NCBI RefSeq assembly: GCF_036370855.1
Contig: NC_088103.1
Coordinates: 33,211,904 to 33,275,903, forward strand
From: Dromaius novaehollandiae
Lineage: Eukaryota; Chordata; Aves; Casuariiformes; Dromaiidae
Length of the DNA stretch: 64,000 bases
Direction: 5' to 3'
Notes under the pieces: generated by a model
Told to the model about the DNA's origin: nothing
Databases searched by the model: none
Seen by the model: only the letters and a program-made list of their open reading frames with translations
Shown: one piece after another, positions 42,289 to 54,462 of the stretch
How the letters are laid out: each line of letters starts with the position of its first letter
How positions within the stretch are numbered: position 1 is the stretch's first letter
Program-made: the position numbers and the translations under genes

Positions 42289-44289
42289 ATCCTTCCAGGA
42301 AGAAAGGAAGAGCCAGCACAGGCAGGTGCCACAAGTTACACTGCCCGGGCAGCCCTGAAGCCTCCTGCTCACGCCAGCACACCTAGGAACAGGCCATGGC
42401 CTGACAGACAGCAGCCCCAAGATGCCTTTGCAATATATTGTGGGGAGCACAGCAACATGCTTGTGCCGAGCCACTCACGGGGCACCACGCTGAAAATACG
42501 GGGCAACTGCAGCCCCCGAGTCAGTGGTTGCCCAGTAGCCATTTCCCACAGACCTGCCTCTGCCCTTGAGCCGATAGGTGAAGATCCTTCCAGAGCCCAT
42601 GTCCTGAGCTCAGCCCTCAGGGTGCCAGGGCCACCATCCCCATGTTGATGCAAACAGTGACACACGAGTCCCTTGCTTTCTTTGATGCTTCTAGGGTAAA
42701 TTTCTCCAGAGCCTGAAAAGTTTGTCTCTCTATTTCACATTAGCACTAGTTTGTAGCTGCCCTCTGGCCCCGAGGGCAGAAGGTCAATCCTTTATTTACG
42801 TAGTTCCTCACTTAGTTCATCTGCGTCCCTTTTAGTGGTTTTGATAACAGAAACAAAGCGGGCTGCTAACCTGCTCCTCGGCCTCCACCTACATTCCCCA
42901 ACTCTCCTCCACCTGGGAGGAAGAGAGTAGATCAACACCTTCTCCAGGCAATGCCAGAGCAGCACAGCAAAGCAGGCTGGCAGGCATCAGCCCTTCCCTG
43001 CTCACGGGCAAGCCTCCTACAGCAAGGGCAGATTTGCCCCAGAATCAAACTAGGGGCACAGGCACTTCCAAGCTCAGATAGAATTATGCTCAGGTTAAAA
43101 AGCATGAGCGGTAGAAAAGAATTACATCCCTGACATCACCTACAGCCTGGCAAGCACCTGCGGAGCTGGCTGCACCAAGTCCTTCATTGCCCTGTGGAAG
43201 TGCAGCATGCCCAGACATTGTAGCTTCCTTGTGCCATTGCCCTCCACCAGGGACACAGCACCTCCCCTGGTCCCACCAGATGATGGTGCAGCCATGGCCA
43301 CCTCAGCAGAGGAAGCTAGAGCCCTGCACTGAGCAGGGGGGACCTCATCTGCTGCAGACTCTGCCCCCAGGGCAGGCTCTCCTCTCTGCCCAGTGAGACC
43401 AGTCCCCAGGATGAGAAGAGTCCAGTGGGTCCGAGCTCAGCCCTGGACCCTGCTGGGGTAGCTGATGGCTGGACTTGGAGAAAGCAGGTGGTTCCCCAAA
43501 GCACCCAGGTGTGGGTTTGTAGGGCTGCGAGAGCCCACCTTGAGCCCTCAGGGCACCTAGTGTCACCTGCAAGCACAGCAGCACGTCACCGCTCACTGCA
43601 GGGCTGGGAGGGCACTGTCCGCAGGGAGCCACGCTCAGCAGCAGACCCACACAGCCAGCACCGCTGGGGGAACACGGCTCGGCCTCCATTTCCTAGAGGC
43701 TAAGTCTGGCTCTGACAGTGCTCGGCAGCAACATCGTAACCCGGAGCTGGGCCAGCCCGGCCCAATGCAGCAGCACAGCACATCTGCAGGTCCCTGTGAG
43801 CTCTGCCTCTTGCTTGGCAAACCACCACCTTTGGTTGTCACGATCTCCTTTAGCTGTGAATGGGCAAATTGCTGATCAGATACTTTGGGCAACACAGCGG
43901 CTCCAGGCAAGCAGCCTGGTGCTGTCTGAGACACAAAACTGATGTACCCTGGGGGACAACCAACGCTCTCCCGAAAGAGCAGAGTGCTGCACAGCAAGAA
44001 ATGCAATAATGGGACACACAGGACCCTTTTCCCATTTTATTATCATGAGACCTCCTCCAAAATAGCCTGCACAGATACAAAGTCAACAGGATTAACCCAA
44101 GCCATCCCCACAGAGCATTTGGCTGCCTTTGTGTTGGCACAGACCGGGAGCAGTCAGGCAATCATCGCTTTACTTACAGAGAGCCGGGGATAGCTACGGG
44201 CACTCGCATCAGAAACCAGGGCAGCAGCTTCCAAAATAATTTTCACCTTGGTCTTGGCTTTCCCTGCAAAACCCATCCTCAACCCTTAT

Positions 44290-44460
44290 GCAGAATTCAC
44301 ACATTCAATAGGATTATTAGGCAATAATCAAGTAACAGCAAAATAAGTTAATCAATTTTAGCAATCAAATAGTAGTAAAAATTAGATAATTATCAAATCC
44401 TTACTATTGAATATTTTTAAATTAAATAATATTAAAAGGGTAAACTAAAACACTTTCCAA
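44290..44460. promoter_or_regulatory. Candidate conserved enhancer, very A+T-rich island
   Basis: About 170 bp almost free of CpG: AGGATTATTAGGCAATAATC, AGTTAATCAATTTTAGC, CAATCAAATAGTAG, TTAGATAATTATC, AAATTAAATAATATTAAAAG. The edges are sharp. It is about 14 kb upstream of TLX1. Confidence 0.4.
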
Positions 44461-44884
44461 GAGCACCCACACTTGGGCAGGATTTAGGTCCTGAAGAAGC
44501 AGACAATTGAACAAAGTAGAGGTGGTTTCCAGGAGTCACTGGAAGAAACAACAGGCCTTTCTTGACTGCTCAAGCCATGGGGAGGGAAATCTGCCCTTTG
44601 CCGGGGTACCCGAGGCCGGGGGTGTTTATTCAGGCCTCTGGTCACAGGAAGGTCCTGCAGAACAATGGGTTTGGCCGGAAAAACTGGCCTCCCTCCTGCT
44701 GCAGCCCAAGCTGGGGGCCATGGTGTTTCCCTGAGCCCTTCCCAGCACGGGCAAGCTGGTGACTTGGCTCAGAGCCATGCTGCTCGTGTTTGTCACCACG
44801 GGATCTTTTTTTTATCTTCTTGTTTTCTTGCTCTCCCATTTCTTTGGTGGACGGGAAGCAGCAGCTTCTCGCAGAGACATCAGG

Positions 44885-44960
44885 GATTTGGGGAGTTTAA
44901 GGCCAGGAGGGACCATATGCTCATCCATCCTGTCCCCCCACCTCTCCTGGAGCAGACAGA
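44885..44960 (-). mobile_element. Old CR1-type LINE end
   Basis: TTTAAGGCCAGGAGGGACCA followed by TATGCTCATCCATCCTGTCC closely follows the antisense 3' end of an old CR1 subfamily frequent in turtles and crocodilians (taaggccagaagggaccat, gatcatctagtctgacc). Boundaries are approximate. Confidence 0.5.
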
Positions 44961-46370
44961 CAGACCCACCAGCCATGGAAGTGCCAGCTCCAACCCAGCA
45001 CCGACTCCCAGGGGACCAGGCTCAGTTCAGCTGCAGATGTGGCCCAGGGAAATCACTGCACCTCATTCACTTGCTCCAGCTGAAGGACCCCAAGCAACAG
45101 CGGGGGACACTCTGGCCAGGACAGGGCTGGAGCTGTAATAGCACCTGCAATATCAGAGATGCTGCAAAGCCACCCCTGAACTCCAGTCAGGAGCCCAGGG
45201 AAGAGCTGCCTGGCTACCCAAACTACCAAATGTCTGGAAAGGGCAGGGACTACTTCCTCGTGCCCTCCAGCCTGGACTCAGTGTGAGCATCACCTCTGCG
45301 GGCAGCAGGAGTCCAGCCGGTGCAGAGCTGCCTCCAGAAATGGCTGGCATCACCCTCCTAAAGCTTACTGAAGAGCCAGCCATGCTTTTGTCAAACCCTC
45401 CTTTTTGACTTGTTTCCCCCTGCTGATACTTCCTTCCCAGCAGTTTTCTCTAACCAGCACCTGTGTTTTCACCACCCATTGCCCAGCTGTCAGGACAACA
45501 CCAGGAGCCTCCGAGGCCAGCAAAGTCCTGAGCACTGGGGCCATGAGGACATGTCCTGTGACTGGCAGAAAACTCATACCTCATGGCCAGCAATGGGTGG
45601 GGCAGGTTAAAACCAAGCAGAAAACAGGAGCAGAAAATCTGGAAGTTTGGAGAAATGTCTCTTTCTCCCCTTTGCTTCTCTGCCAGCCCTGGCCCAGTGG
45701 AAACCTTCACCCAATGCCTGCAAATGCCACCTCCGATGCTTAGCAGTGCGGCAGAGGAGAGACGACAGTTCGCTGGGCTGGTGCCAGGCAAGCAGCCGTC
45801 CTGCCTGGCGCCGTGACGTCCCGCTGGCAGCCACGCCGCACCGCCCCACACGGCTGGCCCAGCCGGGAGAGCGTCATGCGGGGCCAGCTGTGGGCAGAGG
45901 GGCTGGCTGGACATCACCCTAGGTGCCAAAGGTTTGGGGGGCGTGAGAGTCCTCACCTCCTCTGGGGCACACTTTGGAGGGGACATCCCAGCCTTGCTGA
46001 AAGCCTGGACGTGGCCCCCTGTGGCTGCTATCCACATCTCTCCCACTGCAGCATCCGGGAGAGCTGGGAGGCACTGAGATGCCAAAACCTCCACAGGAAG
46101 GAGGACTGGAGACAGCAAACCCTGGCAGCAATGCAATTTGCTCCACAGTTTGCAGGCAGCCAGCCTTAGGTGAGGCCAAGCAAAGCCCCAGGACCAAAAT
46201 CCCCTGCTGGTCTTAATGGAATGCAGGTATTTAATTTTTTTTCTTTTTTTTTTTGCCCTTCCCAACCCATCCTAACCATGCGCAATGAGGGCAGGAGGCA
46301 GAGGGTCACTTTGCCAGGATCAGAAGATGGTTGTCTGGAAATGCTTTCTAACAAGCTACTTCTTTCACTG
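44960..46370. other. Intergenic DNA, no gene seen
   Basis: A weak MIR-like ATCACTGCACCTCATTCAC lies near 45050. A minus-strand frame of 271 codons (45450-46265) shows no domain and is judged chance. Confidence 0.45.
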
Positions 46371-46740
46371 AAAAATGGAATTGCATTAAAAGAGCTTCGA
46401 AGTAGCGGGGAAAATTCCCATGTTGTTGTTTGCACTTCGCTTTGTCTCCATTGGGTAATTATGAAAAATACAGCTTTCCAAATGTGTCATTTGTTCTTCT
46501 TCGACTTAAAAATTTCTTTTCCACCTTGTTCTCCCAGCAGCATTTTCTACTTTATCTCAGTTGTGGAAAAAAAAAAAGTTCTATTTCTAGTTCTGGAAGA
46601 AAATGAAGACAAAAACTTTCCGATTTAAAACTTTCTCATTAACAAACTAAGGATCGAGTGAAGCATTTTTTTTCCCAGCAATGTCTAAAATCTTTGTTGC
46701 TCTTGAAAAATTTTCAAAAGGAAAAAGCCACCAAAACACA
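46370..46740. other. A+T-rich block, possible very old repeat
   Basis: Degenerate AAAATTTTC / TTTCAAAA / GAAAAA texture (TTGAAAAATTTTCAAAAGG near 46704, AAAAACTTTCCGATTTAAAA near 46611) resembling the block at 19040-19640. No family is assigned. Confidence 0.3.
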
Positions 46741-47024
46741 AAAAATTCAGTAGTTTCCTTCCTGAGCTGATGGAGATCTCTCTGGAGGAAATGTGTCCGA
46801 TAAGCTAAAGTAAAGCTGACTCCCCTGCTTTATCTCAAGTAGCGTGTCAGATGGGTATTTCTAGCAGGATCTCTTCTGGACACTCAGAGCATCAAATTAC
46901 TCCCCAGCTGTACTCCTCTGCTAAACTGTTTCAGAGCTCTCAGGGCCGCATTCACAAAAAATGTGGGGCATCCTCATTAAAGCGAGGCATGCCGCCCCGC
47001 CCCGTTTCACCACGCGTTTCTCAG

Positions 47025-47085
47025 CTTGGGGAAAGCCGCTTCGGTGCCTCAGTTTCCCCAGCGCAGAGGCTGTGAACAGTCACCT
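47025..47085 (+). mobile_element. MIR-type SINE relic
   Basis: TTGGGGAAAGCCGCTTCGGT then GCCTCAGTTTCCCCAGCGC follows the MIR core. Confidence 0.45.
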
Positions 47086-47529
47086 CACTGATGGCTTTCC
47101 CAAAGCCAGCGCGGACCAGGGACGTTGGCATTTCTAAGCCGAGAGGCATTTGGCAATGGATCCTGATTTGCCTCTAAACACCAAGTCCTTGCTTCTGTCC
47201 CCGCCTGGGCCCACGTGGGGAACAGGACCACTGAAAGGATTCAGCCCCAAAACACCCACTGGCACAGCTGGGCCCCCGCTCAGGGTGCTGAGCCTGCTGC
47301 CCTGGCACCCACCTTGGTCCGTTTTCCCTGTTTCAGGGTTTTCCGTCAACATTCCCACTTGCACGGAGCAATAACCCCGTGACCACCCCCTGCCTGGCCT
47401 TGGCTGCCGTCCCGGGGGGATTGACCTGCATCTCCCTTCTCCAGCTTCTCCGCTGCCACAGGGATGCCCCTTCCTGCCGTGGAGAGAGGGCTGGAAGGAG
47501 CCTGGCCCGGAAAACCCGACGTAAAACAA

Positions 47530-47910
47530 GGCCAATTACCCATTAATTGATGACGCCCGCTCCCCAGTGATTAATTGTCAAGAGAAACCGTGTCACGTTG
47601 TGCAAGCCCAGACTCTGGCGCAGCGACACCGCGGGTCCTTTATCAGCCCCGGGGCCAGCCGCGGCACCAGCCTGTCTGAGCCGGCCAGGTACCTCCGAGT
47701 CCCAGGGCTTGTTTGTTTTGGTGTAAGCCTGAGCGTAATTGGGGCTGAAGAAAAATATCCACAGCAAAACAAATGCGGCGCCAATGATGGACACAGCCCT
47801 GCAGCCAGCACAAAGACAGATGGGAGCGGAGCCTGTCCGGAGAAGCCCAGGTGGAGATGCTTGGAGAGTTCAACACGCTGCTGTCAAATGCACAATTAAT
47901 TTCCAGCGGC
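47530..47910. promoter_or_regulatory. Candidate conserved enhancer
   Basis: Contains GGCCAATTACCCATTAATTG, CAGTGATTAATTGTC, GAGCGTAATTGGGGC, ACAAATGCGGCGCCAATG and TGCACAATTAATTTCC, mixed with retained CpGs. About 17.3-17.7 kb upstream of TLX1. Confidence 0.45.
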
Positions 47911-48239
47911 TCCTCCAAGGGCACAGACCCGGGCCAAGCGCTTCCCGTCATCCCCATGTGTGCCCATGGCCAGAGAGAGAGATGGAGGGGCAGCCAGCAC
48001 CCCTGTGGGTGCCCAAACCTTTGTCCAAGGGCTGAAGAACATCATTTCCCCCATGCCAGCTTTAAGCATGGCCCTCCACACCACGCAGCAAGATGGGGCG
48101 CCTGTGAGCCAGGCCAGCCCCCCATGCCCACCCCAGCTCCGCACAGCCCCGTCGCATCCCGCTCTGCCTCTTGGCTGGCGAGCGGGGCCACAGGCGCTGC
48201 GCGGCAGCAGCGGGGCATTCCTCGCCCCCCACCTCCTCC

Positions 48240-48545
48240 AGCGCCACCCTGAATAATTCATGTACGAGACAGAGAAGAGGATAAATCCGGAGCAATGATT
48301 AACATGAGTTATTTTATGCGCTAGGAAGATCTATCGGCCCAGCTCCGCCAGGTTGCAGTGATTAATGCAACTCCGCTCCCCTGCACAGAAGCCCTTATAT
48401 TCAATTACAAATGCTGGTGGGCTCCCGGGCAGCAAGAAATCAAACAGAGAAGAGACTGACTGGGGGAGACCCCGGGCCACCATGAGAGATTTCAGCCAGA
48501 TCCACCCCTATATTAGCCTCAATCAGGTTTAATGGGGTTCACACA
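48240..48545. promoter_or_regulatory. Candidate conserved enhancer
   Basis: TGAATAATTCATGTACG, GCAATGATTAACATGAG, GTTATTTTATGCGC, GCAGTGATTAATGCAAC, TTCAATTACAAATGC and CCTATATTAGCC. TGATTAA occurs twice (from about 48296 and 48359) in similar contexts. Confidence 0.45.
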
Positions 48546-48739
48546 GGTTGAGAAACCAAACGCACACAAAAATCAGGCGTGCTCTGAAATCCTCTTGCAT
48601 TTGCGATTCAGCACAAAGCCATCAAAGCCTGTTCTTAGGTCACGTCCATCACGCAAGTCTCCAGGATTATCAGGACAGCCCTCTGATACCCTGCGTGCAA
48701 GCAAGCCTGGAGCGCAGAGGTGATCTAAACAATAAAAAA

Positions 48740-48830
48740 CACAACACCCTGGCTTGATTAATTAATTAACTAAAAATCATTAACATTAATTAATTAATAA
48801 ACTGAAAGTTGTTTTAATTCCACGGTCATG
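48740..48830. promoter_or_regulatory. Twin ATTAATTAATTAA palindromic clusters
   Basis: The identical 13-mer ATTAATTAATTAA occurs at 48757-48769 and 48785-48797, 28 bp apart, with ATCATTAAC between. Each holds several overlapping homeodomain cores in both orientations. Confidence 0.5.
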
Positions 48831-49600
48831 GCTCACTCCAAACTCCTGTTTCTCCCCAGTCCAGGCGGTCTCCTGCAATGGGCTTGTTTCCTGGCCAGTT
48901 TGGGAGGCCAGGATTCCTCCTACGCCCCATGGGTACCAATTCATTTATTTTCGATACATGTATATCACTGTCTTATAGAGATGCTTCTGCATTTGCTGTA
49001 AGGCCCAAAGAGGGAAAGCTCAGTGTTTTGGTAGCTGAATACTTCCCAAGTTCACAGGCTTCCGATATGACACGGTGCAGTTTAATCTTATTCCTACTGA
49101 TCTGGCTCCTCACAGTGAGTATGAAGTTGATGATTTTGCTGCTTGAGCTTGCTGCTCCCAGCTCTCTTTCTGGACCAAATTTCTTTGCAGAACTTCATCT
49201 CAGTGCTGCTCCAGGACCCTAGGGTTTATCTTCCCATGTCCCCTCTCCGGGGCGATGCCATTGCCCTTTGGGGTTCTGGCCCCATGAAGGGGCAGACACC
49301 ATCAAGCACAAGCAATTTTGGAGAAAAGTATGCTTTGATTTAGGTTACACTATAACTATGTAGTCTAGAGCCCTGATTGCATCAGGCCCCCTGGGAGCCT
49401 CACTGCCCCGGGGAGGGGAGCCAACACTGTCCCGAGAGAGCATCGCCACGCAGCAGGGAAGGAAGGTGCCAAGCGAGCAAGCCAGAATAGCCAGCCCACA
49501 TCTCTGTGGGGTGACTCTGCTGCCCCACACGGGGCCGGAGCCGCAGGCCCTGCTGGCCCGGTCCGCAGGAGGAGGCAGCCTCAGCTCCAACCCGGCCCCG
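48830..49600. other. Intergenic DNA, no gene seen
   Basis: No exon or familiar repeat recognised. Confidence 0.45.
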
Positions 49601-49880
49601 TCAGCGGCTCTCATTACCCGCCGCACTGGATAGCAATCTGCCAGAAAGGAGTTATATTAGCCCAAGCCATTAACACAGAAAATTATTAGTAGGCTCTTGG
49701 GCAGAGTCTATTTTCATATTCATTTGCCTAATTAAATGTAAATCATTGCTCAGGATTACCACAAAGGAGCCCAGGCCCCATTAGTTAGCCCATACTCATA
49801 GGGGAGAGCGGGTGTCACCCCTTGCGCAGAGGGGTAATTCATGGTCCCGCTGCGTCGCGCACAACATGCTCGATCTGCTG
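49600..49880. promoter_or_regulatory. Candidate conserved enhancer
   Basis: CTCTCATTACCCGCC, GTTATATTAGCCC, GCCATTAACACAG, AAAATTATTAGTAGG, TTTTCATATTCATTTGCC, CTAATTAAATGTAAATC, CCCCATTAGTTAGCCC. The sequence has no repeat character. About 19.5 kb upstream of TLX1. Confidence 0.5.
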
Positions 49881-52320
49881 AGACAGTCAACAGGTTGGTC
49901 ACCCATGGGTGATGACAAGCGCAGGGGTTTTATCTGGGCTCGAGCAGCGGTCAGGGCAGGGAAGCCCAGCGGTGCCCGCGCCCCTGTGCATTGCCTGTGC
50001 CAGCACCAGGAGGTCACTTCTTTCAGCCCACGGGGTGCTGAAAGCGGTGACATCTGGCCGGTTGCTCTCCACAACGGAAAGGCTTGGAGGAGGCTCCCGC
50101 GGGCATCCTGGCCGGGATCAATATTTGGAGCCTGCTGGCCTGGGCTGCCCTCCCCAGGGACCTGCAGAGCATATGGGTGTTCCCAAGCCACCGGCTAGTG
50201 TTGCAGTAGCTATTAAGACGTCACCGACCTCCTCATGGGGCCCACTGCCAGTCACGTAGGCCAGAGCAGTGGGGAGCCCCGCTGCCTGGATCGAGCGCAG
50301 TTCGGCCCTCCCCAGCCTCACACCGTCAGCTTGGCCCTCGTCCGTGTCTGGGTCCGAGGTGCCAACTTGTTCCCCTCTGGCAGCACCACGAAACCACCAG
50401 CAAACGGGATTTTCTGCTGCTGATGGGACACCGAAGAGCTGCCAGGGGGGATGGGGGTCCTGATGGATGCCCTGGGAAGCGGCGTGGTGGTGCTTCCCCA
50501 TGGCCAAGGCGCCTGCAGGAGGGACACGGCTGCTCCTGCACTGGCCTCCTGCCTCTGTTGACCGTGTCGCCTGCGTTCGCGTCCGGCCTCGGCTGCAAAC
50601 AGCAGCACGGATGGATCCGGTTTCACTCCCTTCCGCAAAGCAAACAAACACAGACATCCTCGCCCGCCGCATCTCTCTGCTGAGAGACAGGGAAGGGGGG
50701 TCCAGAGCCGAGCATCCAGTCAGGGCGGGGGGACACAGAGGGCTCCAGCGGGAGCAAGAGCATCGGGGAGAGCTGACATGCAGCTGAGCTGCGGCAGCGT
50801 GGAGCCCGGCCCAGCCTCACTGCCTGCTGTCTGCGTTTCAGCGCCTCCGGCAAAATCCACCTGCCACTCAAAGCCGCCCCCGCCGGCTGGCCAGGGGCTG
50901 CGTGCAGCCACCGGCCCCGCAGCCCCGCTCGGCTGCATGTCCCGGCTTGTCGTGGACGGAGCCGCTGCGGACTGGCCAGCAGCCAGCAGAGAAGCGGGGC
51001 GCTCGGGGGGGCCGTCACTCCTCTTTGGGGCAGGTGCTGTGGGGGCCAGGCATGTCCAGGGCTCCTGGGTGCATTTGCTCCTCACCTCCAAACCCAAACC
51101 CAGGGGTGCAAGAGGGAAGGGGCAAGGGGATTAGCTCTGGTTTCCAACCCCCTTGCTCTAAGGCCAGCTCAGGCATGTTGGCACAGCCCTGCTCCAAGCG
51201 CAGTGCTGCAGCACGGGACAGCCAGCACTGTACCTCAGTTTCTCCCGTCACTGAAAGAGAGGTTTAACCCAAGAGAAAAGGAAGAGCTAGTTGATTTGGA
51301 GGGTGCTAACACCTGGCAAGGGCATGGATTTGTGCCCCACAGATTATTTTAGGTCCTAATCCAACCCAGCTCTGCTGCTATGGCAAATGCAACATGTGTG
51401 CTATGGCAAACACATTCCTGCTGAGCTGGGACCACGCTGGCAGGTGTGGCTGTATGTGTGTCCTCACCTGGCCCTGCAGCTCAGGGCCCCCCACAGCCCC
51501 TGTCCCCCACACGTGGGTGGCACCGGCAGCCCCCGGCCCCACGGCCAGGCTGGCTGTGCTGCTCTCCCGGCTGCTCTGCCGGCTTGCGGCCCTCCCGCGC
51601 GCAGGTCCCCACTGCCTTGTGTTATCAGCTGCCGAAATCCCACCTGTTTTCCTCGTGGTTTGTACAAGTAGCCCTGTCCATATTAACCCCTGACCCCACC
51701 GAGCTGCTCATTTCTTCTTTCGACAATTGTGTTTACCTTGCGCTTGGAGGTCGGCTTTTTTCTCGATGCCAGAGATCAGCCATCGTGTGTCCAGCCAGGC
51801 CTGCTCCCAGCTTGCAGGGTCCGCACGCCGGCTTGCAGCCCAGCACAAAGGTCTCACTCTCCGCTGGCCTGTGACTGCTCCTTGGGGCAGCCCAGCATGA
51901 GTCAGCTCAGCCCTGGGCTCCTGGCACAGCCTGATTAAATCTTGTACTCACCTCCAGCTGGAAGATCTTTGGAATAAGGAGGTTTGCCCTGGTTTCCCAA
52001 AGACACAGGGAACCCCTAGCAGAGCAGCAGGAGCTTCATGGTTCCCCAAGCGCCCTTCGTCCACCATCCCCATCCCCTCCATGCCCTGCGATCGCTGGAC
52101 CCTGTGCCACCCAGCCTCACCCCCTCCCAGGCTCCGGGACGGATTGTGGCCTTGCTTCCTCCAATGTGGCTCCGAGGAGGCAGACCTGTCTGGGACCATG
52201 GGGACACAGACAGGAGCAGGTTTGGGGGTAAATGCCAAGGGCAGAGTGTGAAGTGGGAGGGTTTCCACTAACTCCACAGCAAGCCAGCTCACCCAAACCT
52301 CAGGGGATTTCCCTTCACTC
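49880..52320. other. Intergenic G+C-rich DNA, no gene seen
   Basis: Long overlapping frames here are low-complexity composition effects. A weak MIR-like TACCTCAGTTTCTCCCG lies near 51235. Confidence 0.45.
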
Positions 52321-52660
52321 TGCTCCCCTCACCCACTCTTCCTTAATTATTCTTAATAGGCAAGCTCGTAAGAGCTTCTATTAACTTTATTACCAGATCA
52401 ATTAGTGCTTTCTTCCCCCCCTTCCTCCCCCCGTGCTAATAATCCCATCAAATATGAAGACAGCATCCGCTCCGGTGCCCAGCAGCCTGAAGAAGGTGCA
52501 GGGAAATTCACTCTCGTCTGAGCTCCAGATGCTCCGTTGGACACTTCGAGATCGATGGATCCTTCCAAGGCATGGCCCAGCGAGGATGGGAGGGAGCCAG
52601 AGAGGGGGAAGATTAATTGGAGAAGACTTTGGCACCGAATGGCTCCAAAATCCGCCGGTG
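52320..52660. promoter_or_regulatory. Candidate conserved enhancer
   Basis: CCTTAATTATTCTTAATAGG, CTATTAACTTTATTACC, GATCAATTAGTGC, GCTAATAATCCCATC and AGATTAATTGG surround a less A+T-rich middle with CTTCGAGATCGATGG. About 22 kb upstream of TLX1. Confidence 0.45.
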
Positions 52661-54447
52661 TGAGTTGAGCAGGAGTGGCTTGGCAATGGGATACAGCCCT
52701 CTTGCCTGGAGCCCTGCGTGCTGGCAGGGTCAGCACAGCCGGCGGAGGATACAGGTGTTTGTTGGCTGGGTCTGGAGGAAGGAGTCGAAACATCAATCAG
52801 AGCTGCTCTGGGCTGTGAGCAGAGGCACTCCGTGTTGGAGGAGGAGGAAGAGGCGATGAGGTCTGTTCCTTTTGGCGTTTGGCAGCAAAACCTGCCCGGG
52901 CGCAGGGGCAGGCTGCTGCGGGCACAGGACGCAGCAGGGATGAGGCCATGGGGATGGGCTCTGGGTGCCAGTGCAGGAGCCAGCAAGGCTGGGGCAGCCG
53001 TGTGGCCGGGGTGGAGAGGACACCTGCCTGCATGGAGCTGAGAGCCAGCACCACATGTCCTGGGCTTCATTGGCACTGTCCCAGCGCCTCTCTTGCTGAG
53101 CTCTGCTGAGGATGCAAAGGAGGATCGAGACCTTCCTGGGGGCACACACTGGCCATCACGAGGAGCCTCCGGAGACCTGCACATCCCCTTTGGAGATGGA
53201 GGGACACAGAGCAGGGGTGCTGGTGATGAATGCATCATCTTGCAACCCTTCCTTTGCCCCCACCCCAAGGGACAGTTTGGGGACCCAGTCCAAACACCCT
53301 GAAAGAGTTTGCCCCCCTCAGCCCTCAGCACAGCCCTTGCACACGTGCCAGTACTGCGTGTGCAGATACGATAGCTAGCTGCGCCTTGCAAGCTGTTACT
53401 GCACTGAATGCCCCAGGTCGCAGGACGGCCACCATGGGCTAATTGACAGCCCTTGAGAGGGACGTTAAGGGAAACTGTGGGAGCGAAAGGATTTTAAAAT
53501 GTTTGACCAGGAGACCTTGCTTGGAAAGCAGCTCCTCTCACAGGGACACCAGCTCCCACCCCAAGCGTTTCTCAGGAGATCTCACGGCCTCCCACACAGT
53601 TTGTTCCCGGCTGGAAGGACCCACTTGAATGTCCTGGAAAGGCCACAGCTTTCCCAGAAGCCTGAGCCACGTGTCCTGTTTGTGTCATGCTGACAGCTTG
53701 CAGCTTTGGCAGCAGAAAGGACTCCAGGGCCACTGCAAAAACTCAGGCCCGCCTGGGCCATGTAGCAGCCCAGCCATACAGGTCAGAGGGCTGCAAGCCT
53801 AGGGCTCAGTGTGGGCTTACAATGGGCTTGCAGCCCCTTGGTCAGCCGGGATAATCACAAGGACTTTGGTGTGAGGAGGACTCATGCCCATGAAGCCACC
53901 CAGAGCCTCTTCATTAAAAGCAGCGCTTGGGCTTGGCTGGGTCTGAGTGGCCAGCAGCCAACAGGAACAAGGACTTTGCAGAGCCGCTTCGCAAGCCTAC
54001 AAGAATTTGCTGAGCCAAAGCAAGCAGGGACCAAGGCCCATGGGTAGTTCCTGGCCCCCAGGCATTTCAGCCTTGCTCAGCTCTTGGGTTTGAAGCTAGG
54101 ATCACTACAGGGCAGAGAGTTGTTCATGAGCCTGGTCCCCTCCCAGCTCCCAGAGAACATCAGCTGGGCCACCACTCATCACCTTGGCCAAGATCCCACT
54201 TGTCCTGACAGCTTTTGGTGGTTGCTCATAAAGCCTGGCCAGACAGCGGCCTCCATACAGAGACACTGCTCCTTGACTACATCCTCTGCGAATATGTCCC
54301 CAGCCAAAGAAGAGTTAACAGGGAGCAATGTCCCACCCTCCTTGCCTGAGGAGGTTCCAGTGGTTCCCAATGTTGCAGGTTGTTTGCTATGAACATCCAG
54401 TGACTGGATGAACATTTATAACCAACAGTCCCACAGAGCACGGTGGC

Positions 54448-54462
54448 GGGGGGGGGGGGGGG
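54448..54462. repeat. Homopolymer G run (15)
   Basis: Fifteen consecutive guanines between GGTGGC and CATCTC. Confidence 0.85.

Larger units (their letters stand above)
39400..44280. other. Intergenic DNA, no gene seen
   Basis: Unique-looking sequence with a MIR relic at 41104-41180, a 10-bp tandem repeat at 42259-42288 and a CTCF-like TGCCCTCTGG at about 42760-42769. A short A+T-rich patch lies near 40690-40780 (AATGTTAATGTATTTTATG, TATTAATAACAGC). No exon is recognised. Confidence 0.45.

Noticed and set aside
52402..53391. A 329-codon minus-strand frame upstream of TLX1
   Set aside because: Serine/proline/cysteine-rich chance frame; its low-coordinate end overlaps a TAAT-rich non-coding island.
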